Shown here one piece after another: positions 22,540 through 34,768 of a DNA stretch of 64,000 nucleotides; position 1 is the stretch's first letter, and each line of letters starts with the position of its first letter. Made by a program: the position numbers and the translations under genes. Origin of the DNA: Smallanthus sonchifolius (taxonomy: Eukaryota > Streptophyta > Magnoliopsida > Asterales > Asteraceae); contig CM042034.1 of NCBI GenBank assembly GCA_023525975.1, positions 22,921,501 to 22,985,500 of the forward strand. Direction: 5' to 3'. The notes under the pieces are model-generated. The model saw only the letters and a program-made list of their open reading frames with translations. It ran no database searches and was not told the origin of the DNA.

Positions 22540-24594
22540 GTCGTAACGACAAATTTGGATTTTATAAAACATGATATTTTAAAAGTTGTAAGAGGAAAAC
22601 AACATAAATTTGTAAAAAAATCGAAACCTTGATGCAAATTTAACGACTTGTACATTGGTGCTTCAATGACTTGTATATTATCATGCATAACTCCGTTTTG
22701 AATGAAATTTACACCTAAACTTTAATAACAATAAGCACGTCGTAACGGTATATTCGGAATTTTATGAAAATCTTATTTTAAAAGTTATAAGAGAAAAACT
22801 AAAAAAAAAACGAAAAAATTGAAAGTATGCATGTGTCCAAAAGGTGGTTTGGTAAAATAAATGAAAAGAAGAAAACAAATGCAAATGTATATGATGTAAG
22901 GGTAAGTGTAGTTAAAACTTTAGGGGTCATATTGTAATTTTAACTACATGGTTATACCCGTGCTTCGCGGCAGGTGTCGGACCCATCTTTAGTAAAATTT
23001 AAACGAAAGTGTAAGCGCAATAGTAGAATAATTTTAATAAAAGAGAAACATAAAACTAAATAATAAAAAGGAAATAAAAAAATCAGCGGTTCGGGTAGTC
23101 GAAAACCATAAAAGCTAATACAGATACGAGTTCCAATAATATCAATGCCGAAAATGATGTTCGCTCATAATAGGTTCGGCTCGTCACGGTACGACAACAG
23201 TAACGACACTTTTTACATGTAATGAAAAAAAATTGATTTTGAATACAACTTCGTTTAAAAAAATTATATCGAAACATTGGGGAAAAAAAACTAAAAACAG
23301 TCGCGCACTTCCTATTTTGAAAAAAAATTAACGAACGAAAGTTATTAAAGGAAAACGAAATTAATAGAAAATGAAACAGGTTAAAAGCGTATATTATATA
23401 TATTATAAGGGTTAAAAATGAAAATATAGAAAATAAAAAAAAATAAAAAGGAAAAGTTGATTTGACAAAATATGAATGTATTAATACATCTTTAAAGCCA
23501 TATACATCACTTTAATTAAAAGTTACATAAAATTTAGTGCCACTTTAATAAATAATAACATAAAAAGTCGTAACGACAAATTTGGATTTTATAAAACATG
23601 ATATTTTAAAAGTTGTAAGAGGAAAAACAACATAAATTTGTAAAAAAATCAAAACCTTGATGCAAATTTAACGACTTGTACATTGGTGCTTCAATGACTT
23701 GTATATTATCATGCACAACTCCGTTTTGAATGAAATTTACACCTAAACTTTAATAACAATAAGCACGTCGTAACGGTATATTCGGAATTTTATGAAAATC
23801 TTATTTTAAAAGTTATAAGAGAAAAACTAAAAAAAAAACGAAAAAATTGAAAGTATGCATGTGTCCAAAAGGTGGTTTGGTAAAATAAATGAAAAGAAGA
23901 AAACAAATGCAAATGTATATGATGTAAGGGTAAGTGTAGTTAAAACTTTAGGGGTCATATTGTAATTTTAACTAGATGGTTATACCCGTGCTTCGCTGCA
24001 GGTGTCGGACCCATCTTTAGTAAAATTTAAACGAAAGTGTAAGCGCAATAGTAGAATAATGTTAATAAAAGAGAAACATAAAACTAAATAATAAAAAGGA
24101 AATAAAAAAATTAGCGGTTCGGGTAGTCGAAAACCATAAAAGCTAATACAGATACGAGTTCCAATAATATCAATGCCGAAAATGATGTTCGCTCATAATA
24201 GGTTCGGCTCGTCACGGTACGACAACAGTAACGACACTTTTTACATGTAATGAAAAAAAATTGATTTTGAATACAACTTCGTTTAAAAAAATTATATCGA
24301 AACATTGGGGAAAAAAACTAAAAACAGTCGCGCACTTCCTATTTTGAAAAAAAATTAACGAACGAAAGTTATTAAAGGAAAACGAAATTAATAGAAAATG
24401 AAACAGGTTAAAAGCGTATATTATATATATTATAAGGGTTAAAAATGAAAATATAGAAAATAAAAAAAAAATAAAAAGGAAAAGTTGATTTGACAAAATA
24501 TGAATGTATTAATACATCTTTAAAACCATATACATCACTTTAATTAAAAGTTACATAAAATTTAGTGCCACTTTAATAAATAATAACATAAAAA
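22540..24594. repeat. 1.03-kb tandem segmental duplication
   Basis: Unit 1 (about 22540-23566) and unit 2 (about 23567-24594) are direct, head-to-tail copies that differ at only about a dozen noticed positions in a kilobase (for example CTACATGG against CTAGATGG, TTCGCGGCA against TTCGCTGCA). Both start at GTCGTAACGACAAATTTGG. Each unit contains a Helitron-like 3' tail on the - strand (about 22940-22980 and 23972-24010). The two 64-codon open frames within are identical only because of the duplication. Confidence 0.9.
23972..24010 (-). mobile_element. Helitron-like 3' end
   Basis: On the - strand: a GC stem (CTGCAGCGAAGCACGGG), then TATAACCAT, then CTAG next to T. The copy at about 22937 has a broken CTAG (CTACATGG on the + strand). 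Further relatives are at 24831, 42425, 44399 and, more diverged, 27097. The 5' ends of these elements were not found. Confidence 0.5.
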
Positions 24595-27500
24595 GTCGTG
24601 TCGCATATCACCATAAGCTAATACCTCAATGACAATTAATCTTTTTAAATATTTTTTTATAAAACCTATGTAACTTTTATATTTTAGACCACTACCATAT
24701 AATACATATTTTTTTTAAAAAGGAATACGTAATACATATTTTTTTTAAAAAGGAATACGTAATACATCTAATACTTTATTTTAAAATTGTATTATTTCAG
24801 AGGTAAATTTTAATAGCTAATTAAATCAAACTAGATGGTTATATCCGCGCGGGTGTTGCCCTTATTGTTAATAAAATTTAAATGAAAGCGTAGGTGCAAC
24901 GATAAAAATAATACAACTCCGTTTTAAAAAAAAATATCGGAACGTTGATAAAAAACTAAAAACACTTGCGCACATCGTATTTTGAAAAAAAAATTAACGA
25001 ACGAAAGTTATTAAACAAAAACGAAAATAAAATAATATTTATTAAAATACTGGATGATTATGCTAGAGACGGGGTTTTTGATTGCGAACAGTTTTACGTA
25101 ATTTTTCATTTTATATCTAAAGAAGCTAATAACAGTTCGACATTGTTTCCACTTTAGAGAGGCCCTGACCAGTTCCCAGATAAAAAGATAACCACAATTG
25201 CACTGGTGAATAAAAATCATTATGTACGTAATGGTAGAAATGCAAGGAGAGTTTCCAATGGGTTTCACACACAAATTATGGATACTAAGGAGTGAAAGAG
25301 ACGCAACCGAGTGGGAAAACGTATTTATTTTAGTGAAATTTTTATTGTTGTTATTAATTTTATTTTGATATTTAATTACACATTTCAAAAAAATAGTTAA
25401 CTTAAATTAAAAAAAAATTAACTTAATTTAAAAAAAAATTATATTAAGTTTATATACAAATTGGTGTATCAAATTTATCTTCCGGTATATATATATATAT
25501 TTGAAATACAAATTTTAATTAATAAACTATGATAATTTAATATGAATAAGGAATCATGATTATGGTTATGATTGATCATAGGTAAAAATAAATAGACGGT
25601 GTTAAGAATTAGTCACGTCAAATGATGTTAAAAGCTTAAATTATGTATGAATAATGGTTCACTTCCTTTAATCTTAGTTTATAATTTGATATTGATTTGA
25701 TGTTATCCCAAATCACTTCTGCGCCATGCTTAAAGCACTTGTACACATCGTTATAAACAATATTTTTGTGAGAGCACCCGCATTTACAAATAGTTATCAA
25801 TCCATCTAAATCATTTTTTCTATTATTTAACTTCATTTTTTTTACTATTTACCTGAATCATTTTTTACATACTTAAATATTTTAATTAATTTTGATAAAA
25901 AAAAAACTAAGCTTTTAAATACTATATCCGGGAAGGCGACGATTTTACACAATCTTATCTTTTCTTTAAATGATTTTTTAAAGTTTGTTTTCGTTTTTAT
26001 TTTCATTCTTATAATAACGTAACTTTTTCTTGATTTTCTAAATGTACCGTCACAATGTGTTTTTTTATATACGTTTCTATGTTCAGAATCGAGCTGTTGC
26101 AACGCGCGGTTAGTAATACTCATTAAAATTAATACGAATTTTTTAAACTTTTTCCAAATATAATTACATGCAACTTGCGAGTAGAACAAGCAAGTGAGGG
26201 TTAGTAAGCACCTTTCGTCGAGATGTTCTCGGGCATGAATGATGGGGAAACTAAGACATGTAACAATTTTAAACAAACCTATTATGATTCTCTCTTTTCT
26301 TATACTAGAAAATTTTCCACACGATAAAACGGAAACCTTTTATATTACAAAACAACAAGTTTATTTACACTAACATATGTTTCATTACATAAAAGATATT
26401 CCGTGTAACTACTGAGTCCATTGTTTTGATGAAAAACAACACTTGAATTGCGGTTGTCGAGAAACGGTTGCTGCGTGGGGCTATATACGCCTGTATAATT
26501 CGTGGTTTGGATGTTTAAACCATGTTTTCTTTGGTGTTGGAAACCATTGATTTCAATTATCGGGGTAAACTCAAGAAATCAACAACTTGGTGTTCTTGGT
26601 GTGGTTATATGTGAATTTGTTTGGCTTTTAGGAAGTCACAACCGAATGATTCTAGATTTAGGTGAGTTCATACTACAACACCTAATTTTAGTTTTAGGGG
26701 TCGTTAAGTTTTAATTAACTAACTAAATATAATATATGTTTCACATGTGAAAAGCATTTCTTGTGAACACGTTGATGTTATTAAATAAAAGTTTTAAATG
26801 ACATGTTTAGTTTATTATCGTATGCACTCACTTAACATTGCTAATAACTAAATGGAATCAGTTCCATCACTTCAACAAGCTAGTTATGACGGATCTAAAT
26901 CAATTTTGCATGATGTAACTTGAACGAGATAGAGTATATCTTCTTGATGACACAATAGGTTCTTCTCCTTTGTTTAACTAAATGTGTGCCTAACCATTAC
27001 GTTTCTTTGAAAGTTCAATCAAATCAAGCATGCTTATGTCAATGTCTTGACTTTTTCTTGCCTTCATATTATTGAATAAGTTGTAGCTTTCAATATATTT
27101 GTACCCACGTTTCACGGCGGGAGCGCGGTCGTTTTTCAAACGCATTATGCAGGAGAAGTTTGGTTGTTATCAGTCCGGCTTGTCGAAAACCATAAAGCGA
27201 GCACCGATACCAGTTACGAGAACACCAAAACATCAGCAACGATGTTGTTCGCTCATAAGCAGAGGGGTTTGTCACAGCAACGCAACGTTAGTGTCGCTCG
27301 CTATAGCGTACGATAAAAAATATATATATTCGATTTCGAATAAAACTCAGTTTAAAAAAAATTACACTGGGACATATAAAAAACTAAAATCAGCCGCGCA
27401 TTATGTTTTTTTTAGTTAATTAACGAAAGTTATTATAGCAAAACGAAATTAATAGAAAATGAAACTAGTTAAAATCGTATACTATATATAGTATAGGGGT

Positions 27501-28028
27501 TGAAAATAAAAAATAAAATAAAATATTTAGACGTGACGTGGACCAATCATACCAAAAAACTGTTCATTCTCATTTGCTTATGTATATGTTATATAATGAT
27601 TGCCATTTTGAATAAGCTAGTAAATAAAACACACACATACAAAAGTATAGAACTCTAGTAAACTTTCATGGTGATAGAAAAGCTTGTTGAAGTTCTTAAG
27701 GTGTTTTACAATACATCCCCATCTTACTACTTGGGTTGTGTTGTGGCTAGCACTTGTTGAATCGTTGCTTGCTTGATGTGGATACTTATATAGGGAAGCT
27801 CTTGGTTCCTTGATTATTCACTTCTACAACCCATTCAGGCACGCAACAAAGCATGTTGTTTCTATAAACACCCTATGCATGCGTTTCTTTCTGGTTTCTT
27901 AAGTTATATGCAAATGGATCCATCGTGGGACTTTTTTAAAGTGTTTATAATGTTGTATTATTTTACAATTCTGTTGACTAATAAATTTAAAGACCTATAT
28001 TCAGATCTCAACAAATAGGATTAAGACA
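24595..28028. other. Gene-free AT-rich region with Helitron-like fragments
   Basis: Contains a 40-bp direct repeat (AATACGTAATACATATTTTT type) at 24700-24770, a - strand Helitron-like end at 24831-24862, a + strand one near 26090-26120 and a fragment at 27097-27310 of the same family as the duplication at 22.5-24.6 kb. Microsatellite TA tracts occur at 25485-25500. All open frames are short and AT-driven; no gene is recognised. Confidence 0.45.
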
Positions 28029-28037
28029 ATATATTAA

Positions 28038-28398
28038 GAGTAAACTTTGTTTTTGCTCCCTGTGGTTTGACTATTTTAACAATTTTGCTCTAATAGTTTG
28101 AAAATGACCATTTTGCAAACAGTAGTTATAGTTTTTACTCTAATATGCTTCCTGCCCCTAACTCCATCCATAATTCCGGTTAAATGTTACCCACGTGCCC
28201 CTCACATGAGGGGCATTTATGTCTTGTCTATGCCCCCTCACATGGGTAACATTTAACCGGAATTATGGATAAAGTTAAGGGTGGAGAGCATATTAGAGTA
28301 AAACATGTAACCACATGGGGCAAAATGATCATTTTCAAACTATTTGAGCGAAATGGTTAAAATGATCAAACCAGATAGAGAAAAAACAAAGTTTACTC
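28038..28398. mobile_element. MITE with long inverted repeats (Mutator-type duplication)
   Basis: 361 bp, GAGTAAAC...GTTTACTC, with inverted repeats of about 80 bp containing the CCCTGTGGTTTGA word. The flanking 9 bp ATATATTAA are identical on both sides (28029-28037, 28399-28407). A central GTTAAATGTTACCCACGTG / inverse pair adds inner symmetry. Confidence 0.85.
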
Positions 28399-29440
28399 AT
28401 ATATTAATTTGACAATGAAGGTGGAGTTAAGAATTAAGAGGGAAACATTTTTGGGTAAAGGGTGACTAGAATTGTATATGTGGTCAAGATGACTTTAGTC
28501 CAAGGATTGACACACATTATATTGAAGGTATAAATAGGTGGAAAATTTGTGGTTATGTGATAAAGTTTTATTGTTTTAATCTCATAAGAACGCTCACTTA
28601 GAAATGGATGTGGGTGGAGTTTGAGAGGTATGGGTTGGTCAACTCCAAGATGGACGGCAATGAAAACTTTATAAATGATTTTAATCGTAAACAAAATATT
28701 TATGCATTTGTGCTTAATTCATCAATATATTTTTTATATTCAAGAATCTAAAAGACATGTGGATTGAAAAGGTTCTTAGATCCTCTTTTCTCCAAAACAA
28801 AAGGGAACTAGTATATTATAAAAAAATATGTATTCATTAAATAGTTGTTAAACTAAAAATAAAAACACACATATACCGGGACGGGTCAGATACAAAGCAA
28901 AAAATAGTGTGAAATGTAGTGGCGGATCCAGAATTTTTTTTGATGGGGTCGGAAAATTTTGGGGTCGGTTGAGTAGTGATATATAACGTGTATATAATAC
29001 TATTTTTTTCATTGAAGGACGATCGGGATTTTAGTGCGTATTTTACACTATTTTTTTTTCATGGAGGGCGGCAGCCCCCATACTCCCTCAACAGAGTAGC
29101 TGTAGCAGTATAATTACGTGCCACTTGTTCATACTTTCGCTAATATACGGTTATAAGCTAACACATCGACTTATTTTTAAAGTTGTTTTAAAAAACATTA
29201 TAATAATATCATACTTAAATTACAAAAATGTAAAATGATTAATTTTATAGTGTATAAAAATAAAAGTGTAGAAAAGTTATATGATTTAAAAAATGATAAA
29301 AGTTGATAAGAAGTCACCAATGACAGATATTTTTTTTCTTTTTGAGTCATATAGCCTCATCTTAACCATTAATTTATCTTAACAAAGGATCATTCACTTC
29401 ACACACTTCTCACACAAAATCTATTTTTTATTTTATTCAA
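28399..29440. other. Gene-free region; hAT-like fragment
   Basis: At about 28917 an AGTGGCGGATCCAGA end of the Tip100-like type begins a fragment that runs to about 29110 (GGGCGGCAGCCCCC). The rest is AT-rich and shows no gene. Confidence 0.35.
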
Positions 29441-29770
29441 TATATATTTATACAGGGAAGGGTTCAAGAGAAAACCACATAGTTAGGTAAAAACCGAGAA
29501 AACCACTAAAAGAATCAATTTTAACCAATAATATAAAAATATTTTTTTATAAGAGTATCAATCTAATATTACACATTTTTACTAAAAAATCATTTAAATA
29601 TTGGCTTACGTATACGTAACTCATAGTGTTACGTATACGTAAACAGTAAAAAAAAATGTGCGTTTACGTATACGTAACCCATAGTATTACACATTGTTTT
29701 AATGGTTTTCTCGGTTTTCGCCTAACTTTCTGGTTTTCTCTTTATCCCTCCCCTATATATATATATATAT
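29441..29770. mobile_element. MITE with TTACGTATACGTAA palindromes
   Basis: Inverted repeats of about 55 bp: left from CAGGGAAGGGTTCAAGAG (about 29453) and the reverse complement of the right from AGGGGAGGGATAAAGAG (about 29753), both running into GTTAGG and AAACCGAGAAAACCA. The ends are embedded in TATATA tracts, so no target duplication can be defined. Inside are three perfect 14-bp palindromes TTACGTATACGTAA at 29606, 29629 and 29664. Confidence 0.7.
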
Positions 29771-29822
29771 GTATGTATGCATGTGTGTTGATTGTTAAAT
29801 AATTGTAAGATAAAAAAATATT

Positions 29823-30168
29823 GAGTAAAATGTTATTTTCGTCCTTGTGGTTTGGCTATTTTAGTCAGTTTAATCCAAAAACTTAGTCTCTAATTTTCAA
29901 AATCTAGTCATTTTCATCCAATTGATTAACTCCGTCTATATTTTAACGTTAAATCAAGGGTCGGTTTGAACTTCATAGGTTAAAATCTAACTAAATTACC
30001 CTTAATTTAACCAAAATTGCCCCTGAACTAATATTAAAATATAGACGGAGTTAGTTGGATTAAAATGACTAGATTTTGAAAAGTCAAGGACGAAAAAACT
30101 AAAAAAAAATTTTTAAATTAAACCGGCTAAAATGATGAAACCATATAAACGAAAATTACATTTTACTC
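29823..30168. mobile_element. MITE of the GAGTAAA family
   Basis: 346 bp, GAGTAAAATG...CATTTTACTC, with long inverted repeats including CCTTGTGGTTTGGCTATTTTAG. Flanks AAAAATATT and AAAAATATA match in 8 of 9 bases, a likely 9-bp duplication. Same family type as the elements at 28038 and 51434. Confidence 0.75.
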
Positions 30169-31152
30169 AAAAATATATATGTCAAATCAGAAATCTGCAT
30201 CATAAAAAACTATTTTGGATGATGAGATCATGTGGTACCATTTTCATTTGAAGGGACGGATTGGCAATAATATATGTTACAGTTACACGCACCAATTTTA
30301 TATGCTCTTTGTCTTCTATATACAAATTATATATATATATATATATGTATATATTACACATAGAATATATCTATACGCATTTGTATGTATATAAAACTAC
30401 AAGCTGTAGTCTTCCAATTCGATTCTTCTCATCAATCAACCAACGAACTTAGGGTTTGCTAATTATTGTATTGATCGACTTCAGACTTTCAAATTTCTTC
30501 ATGTAATCAATACAGGTTTGTTCTAATCTTTCAAATTCTGTTTTCAGTATTCGAATTTGTTCTAATTTGAGTTTTCAGAGCATTTTTGCATCTATTTGTA
30601 TGGAATTCTAATAAGGTTTTGCTTGAATATAGATTGACTTGTTGGAGATTTGATATGATTAGTTGAGTTTGGAGATTAGTATGTGATGATGTTCATGATT
30701 GGTAGATAGATTAGTATTGTAATTGGCAGAGTGGCCTCGTTGTTCATGATTGAATAGATATCAGTAGTTGAATTTGGAGATTAGTATATGATGATGTTCA
30801 TGATTAGTAGATATGCTTAGTATTGTAAGTGGCAGAGTAGCCTTGCTGTACAGAGTTGAATTTGGAGATTAGTATATGATGATGTTCATGATGGACTAAG
30901 TCACTAGGTTAAAGCAAATTTGTTCTTGATTTATAAAAAGTTGGATGAATCACAGAAACTTTATATATGCTGTTTGATTCTCTAGCCTTGAGTGTACCGT
31001 CCGAACGTGGTAAAGTTATGATTATGTATAGTAATAATGATAGATGTATGGCAAATTGTAGTTTGAGGTCTGTAGTTGTGTTTTAATGGTGTGGATGTAA
31101 TGCTAGGGTTTAAGATCATTGAGTTGCATATTCGTTTTACTGACCAAACAGG
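30169..31152 (+). promoter_or_regulatory. Promoter, leader and 5'-UTR intron of the TGA gene
   Basis: Downstream of a TA microsatellite (30325-30350), a leader-like stretch reaches AATACAG/GTTTGT at 30515/30516. An acceptor AACAG/G at 31151/31152 lies one base before the ATG, so a 5'-UTR intron of about 636 bp is likely. The intron carries a unit of about 40 bp (TTTGGAGATTAGTATATGATGATGTTCATG) three times: near 30668, 30774 and 30859. Confidence 0.55.
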
Positions 31153-34100
31153 ATGAATTCCTCATCAACTCGGTATCTCAACTCGAAGAGGATGGATGTA
31201 TACGAGCCGATGCACCAGTTTAGCATGTGGGGAGATTTCAAAGGTAACATCTATCAAGATACAGCTGCAACCATGATTATACAGGTGGATGCCAAGCTAG
31301 ACAACCAGCTGATACCCTCTTCGTTTTCGTCTTTCTCATAAATTTTTATTTTAAATACTATTGCTTTGCTAAAAGTAGTGCGTATAATTCTGTTTTATTA
31401 GTCGGAGGATACTTCACACACAACAAATGGACCTTCGAATCAGTGTGATCAAGAAACTAGTAAACCGATTGATAAGGTATGAGATAGTGCATCTTCTTTG
31501 TTGACTATCCTTGCTGTCTGGCTAATGTTGGAAGTCTTGCTTTTTAAGGACCAAATTTTGGCCTTTTCCAACTCAACATCAACTGCTATAAAATGGCTTT
31601 TCTGATAAAAGTTTGAACTTTCTTTCTTGTTGTCGTTTAATGTGTAATTTCATATTTTGTTTGAAAATTATTGTGACCGTAACTTATTTAACCTTGTGAT
31701 TTCCTATGTTATCTGTTTGCCTAGAAATTTGATTGTATTCTGAATAAGTATCGTCATGCGGATATCTGAATTACCAGATTGCATAAGCTGATCTATGTTA
31801 TACAAATAACAATCTTCCTTAATTTGACTGATATAGTGATATACTTTTTTTGACCCATGGCCCTTACACAAAATATCATTCTGTGACAACAATGCATATA
31901 AATCCATTTTCATGCTATTTTATTTAAGTTACCCCTCATTCAAACATTCCATTATTTTTCGATAAGTGAAGTGTAATGTTCAGGTTTCGAGACGCCTTGC
32001 ACAAAATCGTGAAGCAGCTCGAAAAAGTCGTTTGCGGAAAAAGGTAAGGAAGCTGATGTGTGAACATGGAATAGAAACAGTTGTTTTTTCAATTTAGCAT
32101 TTTCAAAACTGTCTTTTATTTTAGCCTCTGAGGTTTAAACTTTTGTTTTAATTTTACAAAATTGTGCATAAAATTTTCATAATCAAGCATTGCTTTCAAC
32201 ACACTAAATCCACTGTTAAAACTAACCGAAGTACCGAACCTTATAATGCCAATAGAACATGTTTGATTTTATAAACCCTAACCGTGAACCCTGAATCTTG
32301 TTTTTAGGCCTATGTTCAGCAGTTAGAAGCTAGTCGTTTGAAACTGCTTCATCTTGAACAAGAACTTGAACAAACTAAGGCACAAGTAAGCCAAGATTGA
32401 TTTGCCATCCGCGCAATATTGCATTCCAGTTTACCAAATTTGTTTTCTGCAGTGTGCTTTAATGAGTGGTAGAGTCAATGCTAGTCAACATGGGTTCCAT
32501 GGAGCCGCAAACTCAGGTTTATATTCTTTAGATGCTTTGAAGTTTCTGTCTTTCAGTTAAGTAAAAGCCTCGTAGTGACACCTGCAGGAATTGGTGTATT
32601 CGAGACAGAGTATGAGCAGTGGGTTGAAATACAAAATAAAAAAACTAATGCGTTAAAGACAGCATTGCATTCTGATTTGTCTGAACCGGAGCTTGATATA
32701 CTTGTCAAGGACACCTTGGACCACTATGCCAATCTATTCAACATTAAAGCAACCGCTGCAAAGACTGATGTATGCTATCTCATATCGGGCGTCTGGAAAA
32801 CATCAACGGAACGTCTTTTCTTGTGGATCGGAGGCTTTCGACCTTCAGAGCTTCTTAAGGTAATAAAACAAAGTGACTTTTAACATTTCCTTTTCATATT
32901 ATCTAGGAATTTAATATTATGCTTTTGTTGTCAGTGGGTCATTTTTGGTTAGTGCTTATTCCATCAATCAATAAAGTTCTTTCCCACTTCCATTGATCAT
33001 CCAACTGTTGCGGTACAGTTGGCTGCATATCTATCATGAGTGCTGGTCTATTAGATAATACTGATTGTTTACAACTTCCTATATCTTTGTAATCCGGTGG
33101 TTCTAATTCAATCCTAGTTTGTATCTTGTCAAGTCAAAAAAGGGCGAGTAACGCAGTGTAATCTCCATGTGGAACGATAATTAGTGGTTTACCTTTGTAT
33201 ATTTCAACTTGCATATTCTCAACATATTATTATTAATATTATACATAATTATTAACATGATTGATGTTATTATCATGTGTAGGTTCTTGTACCACAGCTT
33301 GATCTGTTGGACCACCAATCTCATGATCTATATAACCTGATTCAAGCATGCCAGCAAGCTGAAGATTCGCTCTCGCAAGGAATGGAAAAACTTCAGCAAA
33401 CTCTGGCTGAGGCTGTTGCGTCCGGTCCAGCCTTGGGAGGAGGTAGTTATGAGATGCATAGTGCAATGGATAAACTAGAAGAGCTAGTAAGGCTTGTTAT
33501 TCAGGTAATATATCATGTTTGTGCTCTCCTTTTACTATATGCCATCTCTTATGGATTTAGTTACGAAACTGTTAAAATAACTCCATCTCAATTGTAGTTA
33601 TTTATCAGTTAGCCCAATTAGTTGTTTTCCGGTTCCTTTTACAAAAAAAAAATAAAAATGGGTTCACTTCAGTTAATGATCATGTTTTATTCATCTACAA
33701 AATAAGGAAACAAATTGGATAAGAAATACAAACCGTAATCCACTTTACCAACCGTTATAGTTAGTTAAATCTTGCTCCATAAATGTCTTACCACCATTAA
33801 GACTACACATATATCACCATTTTAATGAGCAAGAATTTTCGGTTTTCTCCTCTATTAATTTGCAGCCTCTCTACGTTTGCCCCAATAACACCCTCTCCCA
33901 GTCCCCCGACCCTACCAATAGCTCTGCTATGGGTGGGATTATACTGGGTATGCTTGCTTGTTTGTTTGTTTGTCTCCTCTATCTGAATACTTATATGGGA
34001 CGAAAACAAACATACTTCATCTTTCTCTGTTGCCAGACACGTTCCATCAAGTTCTTCCCTAATGTATGTGCCAGTTTTAGTTCTTAAATACACTCAGTAA

Positions 34101-34768
34101 CCAAATTTATTGACAATGATATAGTTTAACTGTAGTAGCCTCATTCTCATGGAAACTGCAGCATAGACTTGATCCATGGTGTATGTAAAAAAAGGGCCGT
34201 ACCCAGTCCTTGACTTAGCTTCCATGTTTGCGCAACATCCGGAGAGAGGCCGGGTTGCTTCGCGATCTGATGTACGCAGCCTTACCTACACTTTATGCAG
34301 GAGGTTGTTTCCACTGCTTGAATCCGTGACCTTAAGGTCACAAAGTAGCAACCTTATCATGGTGTATGTAAAATGATAATTTTTTTGGGAAAACATATAG
34401 AATACCAATAATCTCATGGACCCGGCTAAGTTACATCGAAGTATTATGCTTGATTTCATTGTCGAAAGCGAATAAAAATAATCTCATGGACCCATCTAAG
34501 TTACATCAAAAAGTTATGCTTGGTTTGAATATTGAAATCCCACTGAGTTTGCATTTTCATTATATATCAATAAAAACAAGTTCTAGCGATATAATCCATG
34601 GATTTATGCATGCAGGCTGATTTCGTTCGTAATGAAACCCTTCAACAGACGCTACGCTACCTAACCACCCGACAAGCTGCTCAAGGTTTAATCTCTTTAG
34701 GTGAGTATTTCCAACGCCTTCGTGCTCTGAGTTCAGCTTGGGCTATGCGACTTTGTGAGCCTACCTAA
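31153..34768 (+). CDS. TGA-type bZIP transcription factor, TGA1/TGA4 clade
   Basis: Nuclear regulator that binds TGACG (as-1) sites and acts with NPR1-type co-regulators in defence, and in clade I also in nitrate response. Exons: 31153-31284, 31402-31476, 31984-32043, 32308-32385, 32453-32516, 32588-32859, 33283-33504, 34616-34768; 351 aa. The N-terminus (YEPMHQFSMWGDF) is clade-I-like. The basic region is residues 70-89 with N77 and R85 (N-x7-R), and the zipper has leucines at 95, 102 and 109. A DOG1/TGA domain fills residues about 137-340 and ends GEYFQRLRALSSAWAMR. Of the two cysteines that form the redox switch in Arabidopsis TGA1 (C260, C266) only the second is present (C250); the first position is Tyr244. 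Exon 1 is closed at CAG/GTGGAT, the only in-frame donor seen. Intron 7 carries a SINE. Probably functional. Confidence 0.93.
34175..34373 (-). mobile_element. tRNA-derived SINE (Au-like) in intron 7 of the TGA gene
   Basis: A perfect 16-bp direct repeat CATGGTGTATGTAAAA flanks it (34175-34190 and 34358-34373). On the - strand it has a B-box-like GGATTCAAGC, then GGTAAGGCTGCGTACATCAGA and a GGGTACGGCCC end with a T tail, the layout of Au-type SINEs. Body about 167 bp. Confidence 0.8.

Noticed and set aside
23083..24305. Two identical 64-codon - strand frames as duplicated genes
   Set aside because: They are identical only because the DNA is a recent tandem duplication; they lie in Helitron-like repeat sequence and show no family signature.
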